Source: Aeoliella mucimassa (GTDB lineage: Bacteria; Planctomycetota; Planctomycetia; Pirellulales; Lacipirellulaceae). Taken from it: DNA of 64,000 nt. Below are positions 8,161 to 17,027 of this stretch, piece by piece (the first letter of the stretch is position 1; the number at the start of each line of letters is the position of its first letter). Under the pieces are notes generated by a model, which did not search any database, was not told the DNA's origin, and saw nothing but the letters and a program-made list of their open reading frames with translations. The position numbers were made by a program, and so were the translations under genes. Where the stretch lies: the NCBI RefSeq assembly GCF_007748035.1, contig NZ_CP036278.1:372001-436000 (forward strand), in the 5' to 3' direction.

Positions 8161-9277
8161 TTACTCGTCGTCGTCCTCAATCGGTTGGCCCGCTCGCCAG
8201 CGTAAAGTGCTTTCGAGGAAGCCTTGGATGTCGCCATCGAGCACCGCGTGGAAGTTGCCCATCTGAAACTTGGTGCGGGCGTCTTTTACGCGTTGGTCGG
8301 GATGCAGGAAGTAGTTGCGAATCTGCGAGCCGAAACCGGTTTTGGCCTGCTGTTCGTACTTGGCGGCCTCCTCGGCTTCGCGTTTTTCTTCCTCGATGCG
8401 AGCCATGCGGGCGCGAAGCATCTTCCAGGCAGTGGCCCGATTCTTGTGCTGCGAGCGTTCGTTCTGGCACTGCACGACGATGCCGGTCGGTTCGTGGGTG
8501 AGACGCACCGCCGAGTCGGTTTTGTTGACGTGCTGCCCGCCGGCACCGCTCGCGCGGTAGGTGTCTTCGCGAACGTCGCCTTCGTTGATTTCGACTTCGA
8601 CCGAGTCGTTAATCTCGGGCGACACGTCGACTGCGGCAAAGCTGGTTTGGCGTTTGCCTTCGGAGTTGAACGGGCTGATCCGCACCAGACGGTGGATGCC
8701 GGTTTCGCCGCGCAGGTAGCCGTAGGCCATCGGCCCGCGAATGGCGATGGTCGCGTTGTTGATGCCGGCCTCTTCGTTGTCCTGGCGATCGATCAGTTCG
8801 ATCTTGTAGTCGTTCTTGTTCGCCCACTGGATGTACATGCGGAGCAGCATCTCGGCCCAGTCGTTCGCGTCGGTGCCACCGTCGCGGGCGTTGATGGTCA
8901 TGATCGCCCCGGCGGCGTCGTGCGTGCCGGAGAGCAGCGCGCTGAGCTTGAGTCGCTCAAGCAGTGCTTCGATGCGTTCGACCTCCGCAGGCACTTCGGC
9001 AGCGAACGAGTCGTCCTCTTCAGCCATCTCGACCATCGCGGCCAGGTCGTCGGCGGCGGCAATCGCTTCGTCGAGCGGCCCTACGACCGAGGTGAGCGAC
9101 TTCAGCTCGCCGATTCGCTCTTGCGCCTTTTCTTGATCGTTCCAGAACCCCGGATCACCCTGCTCTCGTTCGATCGCGGCGATTTGCTCTTTCTTATGAG
9201 CGTAGTCAAAGAGAGTCCCTGAGCTGAGTCAGGGCCTCCTCAATCGCGGTGGTGCGATCGATGTATTCTCTTTCCAT
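8161..9277 (-). CDS. prfB: Peptide chain release factor 2, expressed by +1 programmed frameshift
   Basis: Class I release factor recognising UGA/UAA and triggering peptide release on the ribosome. The main frame carries the RF2-specific tripeptide SPF (in LVRISPFNSEG) and the catalytic GGQ (ASGAGGQHVNKTDSAVRL). Translation starts at ATG 9277 (MEREYIDRTTAIEEA) and meets an in-frame TGA at 9206-9208 after codon 23. The context is AGG GAC TCT CTT TGA C, which aligns codon for codon with the E. coli prfB shift site: an SD-like AGGGA, the slippery CTT, then TGA C. A +1 shift joins the frames and gives ~371 residues, the family's usual length. This is an autoregulatory site, not a broken gene. Confidence 0.97.
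9200..9222 (-). promoter_or_regulatory. prfB: prfB +1 frameshift site
   Basis: On the minus strand the sequence reads CTCAGGGACTCTCTTTGACTA. It has the three parts of the classic RF2 site: an internal Shine-Dalgarno-like AGGGA, a CTT slippery codon and TGA followed by C. When RF2 is scarce the ribosome pauses at TGA and slips forward one base, so RF2 controls its own synthesis. The spacing equals that in E. coli. Confidence 0.95.
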
Positions 9278-9454
9278 GGGAAAACTCACGAGCTAATGCG
9301 GTGGTTTGGGGGCAAACAGAGAGGTATCTTCGCGGTTTCGGGCGAAATGGGCTAGACCCCGCCAAGCGAAGCAAGGTTCAGAGGGCAGCGAAGACTTCAG
9401 CGGTCAGGCCCGCGTGGGGCAGGGGGGATAGGGGGCAGTGAGATAGCCCGCACG
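9278..9454. other. Spacer with dispersed-repeat fragment
   Basis: Between prfB and the phosphoesterase gene. Bases from about 9300 contain ggtggtttgggggcaaa, which also occurs inside the dispersed repeat at 41911-41963. This suggests a decayed copy of the same element. The rest is GC-rich with short G runs and no recognised gene. Confidence 0.45.
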
Positions 9455-10333
9455 CTACGCTGGGGCCGATTCGGCCGAGGTCAGCCGAAACCGGGTGATT
9501 TCGGGCGAGCACATGAATCGCACTTGCAGCGAGTGACCGAGGCCGCGATTCACGTACAGCGTGGTTTCGGGCGTGATGCTCACCTCGCCCGAGACATAGC
9601 GGCGATTCTTGATCGGGATGATCGGCGCGCCGAAGTAAGGCACTCGGCACTGCCCGCCGTGGGTGTGGCCCGAGAGTACCCAGCCTTGGAACCCGTCCCA
9701 GCCGTTGTGGTCGACGGAGTCGGGATTGTGCGACAGGGCGATTCCTGCTCGGGCGGTATCAAACTCCTTGAGCGCCCGCCGAGCACTAAAACGGCCCGAC
9801 CATAGTTCGTCGAGACCGACGAACTGCAGGCCGCGATAGGTGGTGGTTTGGTTCCGCAGGCACTCAACACCGATGTTGGTGAGCCGCTCAAAGAGCACAT
9901 CGGCCACCTTCACATTCTGTGCGCCGTGCCCATAATCGTGATTGCCAGGGATGGCAATTACTTTGCGTTGATCGGGTTTCAGGCGTTTGACGAGGTCGAC
10001 CACCGGGTCGATTTGTTCCAAGTGTCGCGCGGTCATCAGGTCGCCAGTGATAGCGACAACCTCGGGATCGCTCGCTGCGACGCGGTCGATGGAGTGTTGC
10101 AGATAGGGGTAAGATACGAACTCGCCGACATGAATATCGGAGAGCTGTACTAGCTGCGCGCCTTCGAGTTCTGCGGGTAAATTGCGGAGCGGCATCGTGC
10201 GCTCGACGACGTCGACCCAATGAGGCTCGACGCGCCAGGCGTAAAAACCAGCAGCGGCCGCCCCGCCGACCGTGCAAAGCGCAGCACGGCGTAGAAAACG
10301 TCTACGGTTGACTTTCACGGGTTCGGTCGGCAT
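9455..10333 (-). CDS. Tat-exported metallophosphoesterase (YkuE-like)
   Basis: A calcineurin-like phosphoesterase of 292 residues. The N-terminus has a twin-arginine signal (VNRRRFLRRAALCTVGG), so it is exported folded. The metal-binding motifs follow in order: SDIHVGE (D66, H68), TGDLM (D98), GNHDYG (N131, H132), SHNPD and GHTHGG. The family hydrolyses phosphodiester or phosphomonoester bonds with a dinuclear metal centre; YkuE-type members act on cell-envelope or UDP-lipid substrates, but the substrate here is unknown. ATG at 10333 is chosen so the Tat signal is N-terminal; the longer frame to 10396 adds an unlikely leader. It is divergent from the lipoprotein gene at 10430. Confidence 0.9.
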   Translation of the reverse strand: MPTEPVKVNRRRFLRRAALCTVGGAAAAGFYAWRVEPHWVDVVERTMPLRNLPAELEGAQLVQLSDIHVGEFVSYPYLQHSIDRVAASDPEVVAITGDLMTARHLEQIDPVVDLVKRLKPDQRKVIAIPGNHDYGHGAQNVKVADVLFERLTNIGVECLRNQTTTYRGLQFVGLDELWSGRFSARRALKEFDTARAGIALSHNPDSVDHNGWDGFQGWVLSGHTHGGQCRVPYFGAPIIPIKNRRYVSGEVSITPETTLYVNRGLGHSLQVRFMCSPEITRFRLTSAESAPA

Positions 10334-10429
10334 GGTGATGATTGAGAGGGTGTGGCCGCTTCGCGAGTGTAATATCTGGCTAGCAGAGCCAATCATTTTG
10401 GTGGTTTGGGAAGTATAGGCAATATCCCC

Positions 10430-11884
10430 GTGACGACTCTTCGTTTAGTACGCAAAGCTACTCCATCGGTTCGTCTGGCGACGGCAAGAAGCCAGATTTC
10501 CGCGATATTCACACTGTTTGCCCTCCTGGCAGCCGGTTGTTCGGAAGATGTGCCTTACGTGGCTCCGGACGAAGAGCAGCCCGCTCCTGCGGCTCCCGAC
10601 ACCGATACGACCGATCCGTCGGCCGCTACGGAGCCGGAAGTCTTGGAGAACGATCCGTATGGCACCCCGCTCTCCAGTGGGGGCGGAGAGTCTGCCCCAC
10701 CCGCAGAGTCGACCGTGGAGGACGAAATTTCTTCCGATAACTTATTTGGCAGCGGCGACGAGGAAGAGGAACTCAGCACCCCTGGGCTGATTGCGGCCGA
10801 CGAGTTGGACGAAACCGCTGCCGAAGTGGCGGAGATGGGTGACGATGAGTTTGCCGATCTGATGTTCGGCACAGGGTCGTCGATCACCGATGACGAAGCC
10901 ACAGGTGACGAGGCACCGCTGGCCGACATCGAGGCGCCGAGTTTGCCGTCGATCGATTTGCCGCCGCTCGAAGAGCCGACGGTCACACCACCGACGGTCG
11001 AAGCGTCGGTCTCGAGCGATTTGCCCCCGCTGGAACCTGCTGACGAGCCAGTGGAAGAGACCGTGGCCGATGCTGGCGAGATGTTGCCGTTCGGCTTCGA
11101 CGACACTTCCATGGACGACACCGGTGTGGAGGAGCCGCTGGAGCAACCAACTGATTTAGCCCCCGCGACCGAAGCGGTCGCCGAGACTCCGACTTTCGAG
11201 AGCCCATCGATCGAATTGCCACCACTCGAGCCATCCGCCGGGCTAGAGCCTGCTCCGGACGAACCAATGGGGCTAGAGCCCGCGCCGGAGGAATTGCCTT
11301 CGACCGAAGTGGCCAACAATCAGGACGACTGGCAGCCGACCGCCCCCCAGCCTGTTCGCCCGGACAGCGATAACACGCATCAGTTGGTGTGGCTCTACGC
11401 CTCGCGATTGAGCTTTGTAATTCTGGCTCCCGATTCCGACCTGGCCGCGGTGCGTAAGGAACTGGCTCCGGTGGTCAAGCGATTGGACATTGCCATGCCA
11501 TCGATCACGAAGATTGAATCTGACGAGGGTCCGCGGCTCAAGCAGCTATTGAGTGTTGGTCGCGAGGTAGGCGAGGGCATCGGCAAGCAGTACGGCGACG
11601 ATCATGCCGCGCTGGTCGAAGTGGCCTTCAAAAGCAATCTGCTCCTCGCAGTGGCCAAAGATCGTCCGCAGCTCAAGCACGCGATCAATGCGTCGGTCTC
11701 GGCCGCCGCAGTGCGAGCTGGCTTGCCCGACACGTTGTGGCAACCGTGGCAATCGCAAGTGGCCGAGAGCGACGATGCCAGCGAAATCGCCGATGCGGTG
11801 ATCGACCTGCAACGTCAGGTCGGCAATTACCTTCAACAGGCAACGCCCGTGGATGCTGGCGAAGAAGCACCAGTGCTGCGTTAA
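10430..11884 (+). CDS. Hypothetical lipoprotein with long acidic Pro/Glu-rich linker
   Basis: ~484 residues. A signal (ISAIFTLFALLAAGC) ends in the lipobox AAGC, so it is probably an anchored lipoprotein. About 280 residues of acidic low-complexity sequence follow, with repeated SLPSIDLPPLE/SIELPPLEPS-type motifs, which should be an extended spacer. A folded C-terminal domain (~residues 310-450) starts near NTHQLVWLYASRLSFVIL and is helix-rich. No ATG precedes the signal; GTG at 10430 and TTG at 10406 are the only plausible starts, and neither has a strong ribosome-binding site. lnt, whose product lipidates such proteins, follows 37 bases downstream. Confidence 0.75.
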   Translation: MTTLRLVRKATPSVRLATARSQISAIFTLFALLAAGCSEDVPYVAPDEEQPAPAAPDTDTTDPSAATEPEVLENDPYGTPLSSGGGESAPPAESTVEDEISSDNLFGSGDEEEELSTPGLIAADELDETAAEVAEMGDDEFADLMFGTGSSITDDEATGDEAPLADIEAPSLPSIDLPPLEEPTVTPPTVEASVSSDLPPLEPADEPVEETVADAGEMLPFGFDDTSMDDTGVEEPLEQPTDLAPATEAVAETPTFESPSIELPPLEPSAGLEPAPDEPMGLEPAPEELPSTEVANNQDDWQPTAPQPVRPDSDNTHQLVWLYASRLSFVILAPDSDLAAVRKELAPVVKRLDIAMPSITKIESDEGPRLKQLLSVGREVGEGIGKQYGDDHAALVEVAFKSNLLLAVAKDRPQLKHAINASVSAAAVRAGLPDTLWQPWQSQVAESDDASEIADAVIDLQRQVGNYLQQATPVDAGEEAPVLR

Positions 11885-11921
11885 TCCGCGGTTCGATTGA
11901 TCTATCAAGCAGGGATGCACG

Positions 11922-13619
11922 ATGCCCGCCGAATCGGATGATTGCCCGCCCCCGGTACCTCGCTCGCGGACGTTGCTCGTCGCTTTGACCGGTTCGGTGC
12001 TGCTTTGGCTTGCCCAACCGCCGGTTGGTTGGAGCCTGTGTGCGTGGGTGGCTCCGCTCCCATGGCTGTACCTGGCGACGAAGCCGGTGCTCATGGGGCG
12101 CCGCGACTACTTGAAGATCTGGCTCGCCGGCGCGGTTTACTGGATGCTGGCGGTGCACTGGATACGCCTGGCCCATCCGGCGACGATCGTCGGGCTGTTC
12201 TTCCTGGCTGGCTATCTCGGCATCTATCTCCCATTGTTCATCGCGGCCACACGGATGGGGGGCCAGCGACTACGAATGCCGCTCTGCCTGGTCGCCCCTA
12301 TGGCGTGGGTTGCCATCGAATGGCTCGAAGCCCACGTGATTAGCGGCTTCCTGATGGGCGCGCTTAGTCACACGCAAGTCGACCACGCACCGCTGGTGCA
12401 GATCGCCGACCTGGCGGGAGCCTATCTCGTGTCGGCGCTCATCATGCTGGTGGCCAGCTGTTTGTGGGAACTCGTAGCCGTGCAGCCAGTGGTGCGTCGC
12501 CGCCTGGAGCAGTCGGAATTGCCGGTGGTCTCCTGCTGCCCGCCAGGAGTGCGGGTGATCGCGAGCCTGATACTCGCAGTCTGTGCGGTCAGTGCCAGTT
12601 GGTGGTACGGACAATGGCGGCTAGCGCAACTGGCCCCTGCGGATGACGCCATGCCCAAGCGGCTCGCGCTCATCCAAGGCAACGAGCGGGCGGTGTGGGT
12701 GCCGGATCCCGGGCGCGAGCAACGTGTGATGGAGACCTACCTGAGGCTCACGGCCGAGGCCAAGCAAAAGTCGGCCGACGGCGAACTCGACCTGGTCGTC
12801 TGGCCCGAGGGAGCGTTTCGCACCCCGCTTTACTCCTGCACGCCCGAGGTGGCTAGCACCATCGGGGCGGTGGAGCTGATGCAGATGGAGTCGGCCGCAC
12901 CTGGCGACTTACAGCGAACCGTCGAAGACCTCGGTGCGCCGATCCTGGTCGGCTGCGACCGTTTCTTCCATCACGGCACCGAAGGGTCGATGCAGCAGCA
13001 GTATCAAGTGTTCAACGCCGCGGTGGCGGTCGACCGGCAAGGCGAGCTGCTCGGCATCTACGATAAGACCCACCTGGTGATGTTCGGCGAGTACGTGCCT
13101 GGCGGAACCTACTGGCCGGGGATCTACAATTTCTTCCCCATCGGCGGCGTCACGCCCGGCGAGCTGCCGGTGGTGTTCGACATCGAAGGCACCCGCTACA
13201 TGCCGACCATCTGCTACGAAACCGTGATGCCGCACGTGGTGCGACGTCAGGTGGTGCAGCTGGCCGACGCCGAGCAGCGGCCCGATGTGCTGGTGAACGT
13301 GACCAACGATTCGTGGTTTTACGATTCCAGCGAGCTGGCGATGCACCTCACCTGCACCCGGTTGCGGGCGATCGAGTGCCGTACGCCGGTGGTGGTGGCC
13401 GCCAACGGGGGGCTGTCGGCCAACATCGATGTGGCTGGCCGTGTGCTCGACCTGTCGCAGCCGGTGACGAACCAGGTGCTGCTGGTCGATGTCCAGCCTG
13501 GCGGGCACGCGTCGCTCTACCTGCGGTACGGCGACACTTTCGCCATTGCCTGCCTGGCTGGTACGGTATTGGTATTCGTGGTCGGAATCATTCAGCGTCG
13601 CCTTGCAACCCAGTCCTAA
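11922..13619 (+). CDS. lnt: Apolipoprotein N-acyltransferase
   Basis: A membrane enzyme that adds the third acyl chain to the N-terminal Cys of lipoproteins. The N-terminal ~230 residues hold several transmembrane helices; the periplasmic nitrilase-like domain follows. The catalytic triad is visible: E296 in VVWPEGAF, K382 in YDKTHLVMFGEYVP and C431 in TICYETVMPH, with the downstream VNVTNDSWF. A last membrane helix (FAIACLAGTVLVFVVGII) closes the protein. At 565 residues it is slightly longer than the E. coli enzyme. It lies 8 bases upstream of the ABC-F gene, so the two are probably cotranscribed. The many lipobox proteins in this window are its likely substrates. Confidence 0.95.
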   Translation: MPAESDDCPPPVPRSRTLLVALTGSVLLWLAQPPVGWSLCAWVAPLPWLYLATKPVLMGRRDYLKIWLAGAVYWMLAVHWIRLAHPATIVGLFFLAGYLGIYLPLFIAATRMGGQRLRMPLCLVAPMAWVAIEWLEAHVISGFLMGALSHTQVDHAPLVQIADLAGAYLVSALIMLVASCLWELVAVQPVVRRRLEQSELPVVSCCPPGVRVIASLILAVCAVSASWWYGQWRLAQLAPADDAMPKRLALIQGNERAVWVPDPGREQRVMETYLRLTAEAKQKSADGELDLVVWPEGAFRTPLYSCTPEVASTIGAVELMQMESAAPGDLQRTVEDLGAPILVGCDRFFHHGTEGSMQQQYQVFNAAVAVDRQGELLGIYDKTHLVMFGEYVPGGTYWPGIYNFFPIGGVTPGELPVVFDIEGTRYMPTICYETVMPHVVRRQVVQLADAEQRPDVLVNVTNDSWFYDSSELAMHLTCTRLRAIECRTPVVVAANGGLSANIDVAGRVLDLSQPVTNQVLLVDVQPGGHASLYLRYGDTFAIACLAGTVLVFVVGIIQRRLATQS

Positions 13620-13627
13620 AAGATAAG

Positions 13628-15400
13628 ATGCCAGTAGTTCTCACGCTTCAAGATGCGCATAAACGGTACGGCGAACAGCTATTGCTCGACGGGGCAACTT
13701 GCGCCCTGGCCGACGACCAGAAGGTGGGGCTCATCGGCCGCAACGGAGCAGGCAAGTCGACGTTGTGCCGCATCCTGCTCGGCGAGGAAGATCTCGACGC
13801 GGGCGAAGTGGTGAAGAGCAAGAAGCTGCGACTCGGCTACCTCCGCCAGCACGACCCGTTCCACCCCGGCGAGACCGTGATCGACTTCCTGATGCGCGAT
13901 AGTCAGCAGCCCGATTGGAAGTGCGGGCAGGTGGCCTGGCAGTTCGCGTTGACCGACGCCATGTTGCACAACCCCGTGAGCGAACTCTCCGGCGGATGGC
14001 AAACCCGCGTGAAGCTTGCTGCGCTGTTGTTGCACGATCCCAACCTGCTGGTGCTCGATGAACCAACCAACTTTCTCGACCTGCGTACCCAGATGCTGCT
14101 CGAGCACTTTCTCCGCGAGTTCCGCGGCGGCTGCCTGATCGTGTCGCACGATCGCGAGTTCCTGATGAAGACCTGCTCGCACACGCTCGAAGTCTCGCGC
14201 GGGCAGCTTAACATGTATCCCGGCAACGTCGAGTCGTACCTGGCGAACGTCGACGAACGCCGCGAGCACGACTTGCGAGTCAACGCAGCGACTCAAGCCA
14301 AACGCAAGCAGCTCGAGACCTTTATCAACAAGAATCGGGCGAACGCCAACACGGCCAGCCAGGCCCGCAACAAGGCGAAGCAGCTCGAACGATTGGAACT
14401 GGTCGAAGTGGCCGGCGACGAAGCGACCGTGTCGTTTAGCTTTCCGCAAATCGAAGCCCGCCGCGGCCCGGCAGTCCGCACCGAAGCCTTGGCCATTGGC
14501 TATCCCGATGTCGTCGTGGCCGACGACATTCATGTGGAGATCGAACATGGCTCGCGGGTCGGTATCGTCGGTGATAACGGCCAAGGCAAAACCACCTTTC
14601 TGCGAACCATCTGCGATTCGTTGCCGCCGCAAGCGGGCGAGATTAAATGGGGCTATGGGTGCGAACTCGGTGTCTACGCGCAGCATGTTTACACCACGCT
14701 CGATCCCAAGCACTCGGTCATGGAATACCTGGAGTACCAGGCCGCGCCCGATACCACGACCCAGCAAATCAAGGACATCGCTGGAAGCTTCCTATTCAGC
14801 GGCGAGCTGATCAACAAACGCGTCAAAGTGCTCAGTGGTGGTGAGCGGGCACGGTTGGTGCTAGCGGGTTTGCTGTTGCAGAAGCACAACGTGCTAGTGC
14901 TCGACGAACCAGGCAACCACTTGGATGTCGAAACCGTTGAAGCGCTGGCCGACGCGCTGGAGCGTTACCAAGGAACGGTGATCTTCACGAGCCACGACCG
15001 GCACTTCATGCACCGCGTAGCGACCGACGTGATCGAAGTGCGCGAAGGTCGGGTGGTGATCTATCCCGCGAGTTACGACGACTACGTCTACCGCGTGCAG
15101 AAAGAAATCGATGCGGGGCTTCGCAGCGAAGCGGCCGCCCACAATCATCAACCCGCGGCCGTGGTCGACCGCAAGGCCAACGCGCGGGCGGATCGTGAGT
15201 CGCAAAAGCGACTTAAAGCGGTAGAACGCAAGATTGCCAAACTCGATACCGAACGCCAGGAACTAAACGCTCGTTTGCTACAGGTAACCGATCCGAAAGA
15301 AGCAACGGATTTACACGAGCGGACCACAGCCATCGGGGAGGAAGTCGAGACACTCGAGCACGAATGGCTAGAGCTCTATGAAGAGTTGGAAGGCGCTTAA
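13628..15400 (+). CDS. ABC-F family ATP-binding protein (Uup/EttA-like)
   Basis: A 590-residue soluble protein with two ABC domains and no membrane segments, the hallmark of ABC-F translation factors that act at the ribosomal E site. Domain 1 has Walker A GRNGAGKST, signature LSGGWQ and Walker B LLVLDEPTNFLD. Domain 2 has GDNGQGKTT, LSGGERAR and LVLDEPGNHLD. The second Walker B carries Gly where Thr is usual (DEPTNHLD). The linker between the domains is basic and helical, and a C-terminal coiled coil (residues ~515-590) resembles the Uup-type DNA/RNA-binding tail. The start is ATG at 13628; the frame extending to 13313 overlaps lnt and is not coding. Confidence 0.93.
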   Translation: MPVVLTLQDAHKRYGEQLLLDGATCALADDQKVGLIGRNGAGKSTLCRILLGEEDLDAGEVVKSKKLRLGYLRQHDPFHPGETVIDFLMRDSQQPDWKCGQVAWQFALTDAMLHNPVSELSGGWQTRVKLAALLLHDPNLLVLDEPTNFLDLRTQMLLEHFLREFRGGCLIVSHDREFLMKTCSHTLEVSRGQLNMYPGNVESYLANVDERREHDLRVNAATQAKRKQLETFINKNRANANTASQARNKAKQLERLELVEVAGDEATVSFSFPQIEARRGPAVRTEALAIGYPDVVVADDIHVEIEHGSRVGIVGDNGQGKTTFLRTICDSLPPQAGEIKWGYGCELGVYAQHVYTTLDPKHSVMEYLEYQAAPDTTTQQIKDIAGSFLFSGELINKRVKVLSGGERARLVLAGLLLQKHNVLVLDEPGNHLDVETVEALADALERYQGTVIFTSHDRHFMHRVATDVIEVREGRVVIYPASYDDYVYRVQKEIDAGLRSEAAAHNHQPAAVVDRKANARADRESQKRLKAVERKIAKLDTERQELNARLLQVTDPKEATDLHERTTAIGEEVETLEHEWLELYEELEGA

Positions 15401-15484
15401 CCGCTCATGTGGGTGGATTTCTGCGCAATTGACTGCATTACCAACGCAATTTCCGTATAAATAGTCGACTTTTTTTATAACGAA

Positions 15485-15513
15485 TTGACGGATCTCGGGG
15501 CAGTCTTTACTAT
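15485..15513 (+). promoter_or_regulatory. Candidate sigma-70-type promoter for DUF1559 gene
   Basis: TTGACG (15485-15490) and TACTAT (15508-15513) are separated by exactly 17 bases. The pair is about 108 bases upstream of the DUF1559 start codon in an A/T-rich spacer. The -35 matches 5 of 6 consensus positions and the -10 matches 4 of 6. A small CCGGG/CCCGG hairpin lies in the predicted leader near 15560. Confidence 0.55.
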
Positions 15514-15620
15514 TTCTTCATGGGACGCGCGGCGGTTTGCGGCCCTTAAGGGGATGAGCCGGGTTTAATGCCCGGTCCTGCAATTTCATCTTTCATACCT
15601 CCCCCCCACCCGGAGTTCGC

Positions 15621-16676
15621 ATGAATCGCCATTTCTGTGAGCCGGCTGCCCGCGTGTGCAGGGCAGCTTCGGCCCGACGTTCTCGTATTGCTTTTACCCT
15701 GGTCGAGTTGTTGGTGGTGATAGCCATCATCGGCATCTTGGTCGCCTTGCTGTTGCCCGCGGTGCAGAGCGCCCGCGAAGCGGCCCGCCGCACTGGTTGT
15801 ACCAACAACCTTAAGCAACTAGCACTTGCGACGCTCAACTACGAGAGCGCCTACAGTAAGCTTCCTGCCGGATATCTCTCGGGTCGCGACTTCGACGATA
15901 TCCGCGCTGACCAGGTGAATGGTAAGAATCAGCAGTGGACTGGCGTTTACTCGCAGATTTTGCCTTACCTCGAAGCGACGGCCGTGGAGTCGTTGCTAAC
16001 CGATAACTACCAGAACGGTGCCAACAGCTACGACTTACCCTACTGGAGTGTCGAAGGACCTTGGTACGCAGGTCAGTCGACGCTGACCGCGTTCCTGTGC
16101 CCATCGGTCGGTAACGAATCGCCTTCGTACGGTACCTTCCGTCGCTTGGCTCACTGGGTGGATGGAAGTAGCTACGTACTCGGTGGCGAAGTGTATGGTG
16201 CTGAGGCCGAACAACAAGTGACGCACTACTTGCCGATCTCCGGCGTGTACGGTGAACTTGGTCCTGGCTATGAAGCGTATGATGCTTACCGCGGTGTGTT
16301 TGGATACCGTACCAAGGTGGCTTTGAGCCGCGTGACCGATGGAACTTCGAACACAATCATGTTCGGCGAATCGCCCGGTTCGATGGGCGAAGGTCTCGAC
16401 TATGGTGACGGTCCCCAGGGGGGACTCGTAGTGAGCACTGCGTGGATCGGTGGTGCAACCATGACTACCTACTATGGCATGTACACCGGCCAGGAAGATA
16501 CCGAAACCACCGACTACGATACCCACTACGCCTACTTAGGCAGTGTGCATACCGGCGACACCGTACTGTTTTCGCTTGTCGATGGATCGGTGAAGTCATT
16601 GACCCGCGATGTAGATTACACCGTACTCGATGCTTATGCGTCGATGGCTTATGGAGAAACCATCAATGAGGATTAG
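15621..16676 (+). CDS. DUF1559 prepilin-like protein
   Basis: A 351-residue planctomycete-type pseudopilin. The N-terminal methylation motif is clear ([27 protein letters not shown]), with cleavage expected before Phe in A-FTLVE, followed by the [19 protein letters not shown] segment typical of DUF1559. The rest is a large beta-rich extracytoplasmic head. These proteins are strongly expanded in Planctomycetes and are thought to be assembled or exported by type II secretion or pilus machinery; individual roles are unknown. CGGAG lies 5-9 bases upstream of ATG 15621. The gene overlaps the next one by 11 bases. Confidence 0.92.
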   Translation: MNRHFCEPAARVCRAASARRSRIAFTLVELLVVIAIIGILVALLLPAVQSAREAARRTGCTNNLKQLALATLNYESAYSKLPAGYLSGRDFDDIRADQVNGKNQQWTGVYSQILPYLEATAVESLLTDNYQNGANSYDLPYWSVEGPWYAGQSTLTAFLCPSVGNESPSYGTFRRLAHWVDGSSYVLGGEVYGAEAEQQVTHYLPISGVYGELGPGYEAYDAYRGVFGYRTKVALSRVTDGTSNTIMFGESPGSMGEGLDYGDGPQGGLVVSTAWIGGATMTTYYGMYTGQEDTETTDYDTHYAYLGSVHTGDTVLFSLVDGSVKSLTRDVDYTVLDAYASMAYGETINED

Positions 16677-16905
16677 TTCCCAAAAAACCGTTTCCATTCG
16701 TCGCTGCATGAAGTGGCTGACCAGCGGAACTTTGCAGGTTGTGATGTGTGCTTTGATGTTGTTTGTGATTTCGGGTTGCTCGGAGAGTGGCTCGGAAGTG
16801 CAAATCCCTGAGAAGCCAACCAGCCTGCCCGACGACAGTCAACTGAAGTCGATGCAGGGAGGCAGCGGACCCGCTCAGCCTTCCAACCCCAAGCGGCAAC
16901 TGTAA
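16666..16905 (+). CDS. Small lipoprotein coupled to DUF1559 gene
   Basis: 79 residues. A basic N-terminus precedes a hydrophobic segment ([17 protein letters not shown]) with lipobox ISGC, then a short polar tail rich in Pro, Ser and Gln. ATG 16666 overlaps the DUF1559 stop codon (ATGAGGATTAG), so translational coupling is likely. Small lipoproteins directly after DUF1559 genes are common in planctomycetes and may be accessory to the pseudopilin. A terminator follows. Confidence 0.8.
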   Translation: MRISSQKTVSIRRCMKWLTSGTLQVVMCALMLFVISGCSESGSEVQIPEKPTSLPDDSQLKSMQGGSGPAQPSNPKRQL

Positions 16906-16956
16906 GCTGCCGGGGTGAGAATCATCGCCTTTAGCATTCAGGTATGTTAATCTACA

Positions 16957-16999
16957 GGCGGACGACTTTCGTGCGAACGAAGCGTCCGCCTGTTTTTTT
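16957..16999 (+). terminator. Rho-independent terminator
   Basis: GGCGGACG at 16957-16964 pairs with CGTCCGCC at 16983-16990, with an inner CTTTCG/CGAAG pairing, and a run of seven T's follows (16992-16998). It ends the DUF1559-lipoprotein transcript. Confidence 0.9.
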
Positions 17000-17027
17000 G
17001 TAGTGATTTGCTTTGAAGGGGAAACGC

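Noticed and set aside
9206-9208. In-frame TGA in prfB read as a disrupting mutation
   Set aside because: The surrounding sequence matches the known RF2 +1 frameshift site, so it is a regulatory stop.
8224-9222. A 332-codon plus-strand open frame
   Set aside because: Antisense to prfB; the translation is Val/Phe/Gly-rich without family motifs.
13679-14767. A 362-codon minus-strand open frame
   Set aside because: Antisense to the ABC-F gene whose Walker and signature motifs are intact.
15429-15462. Promoter TTGACT...TATAAA upstream of the DUF1559 gene
   Set aside because: The spacing is 21 bases, too long; the pair at 15485-15513 has exactly 17.
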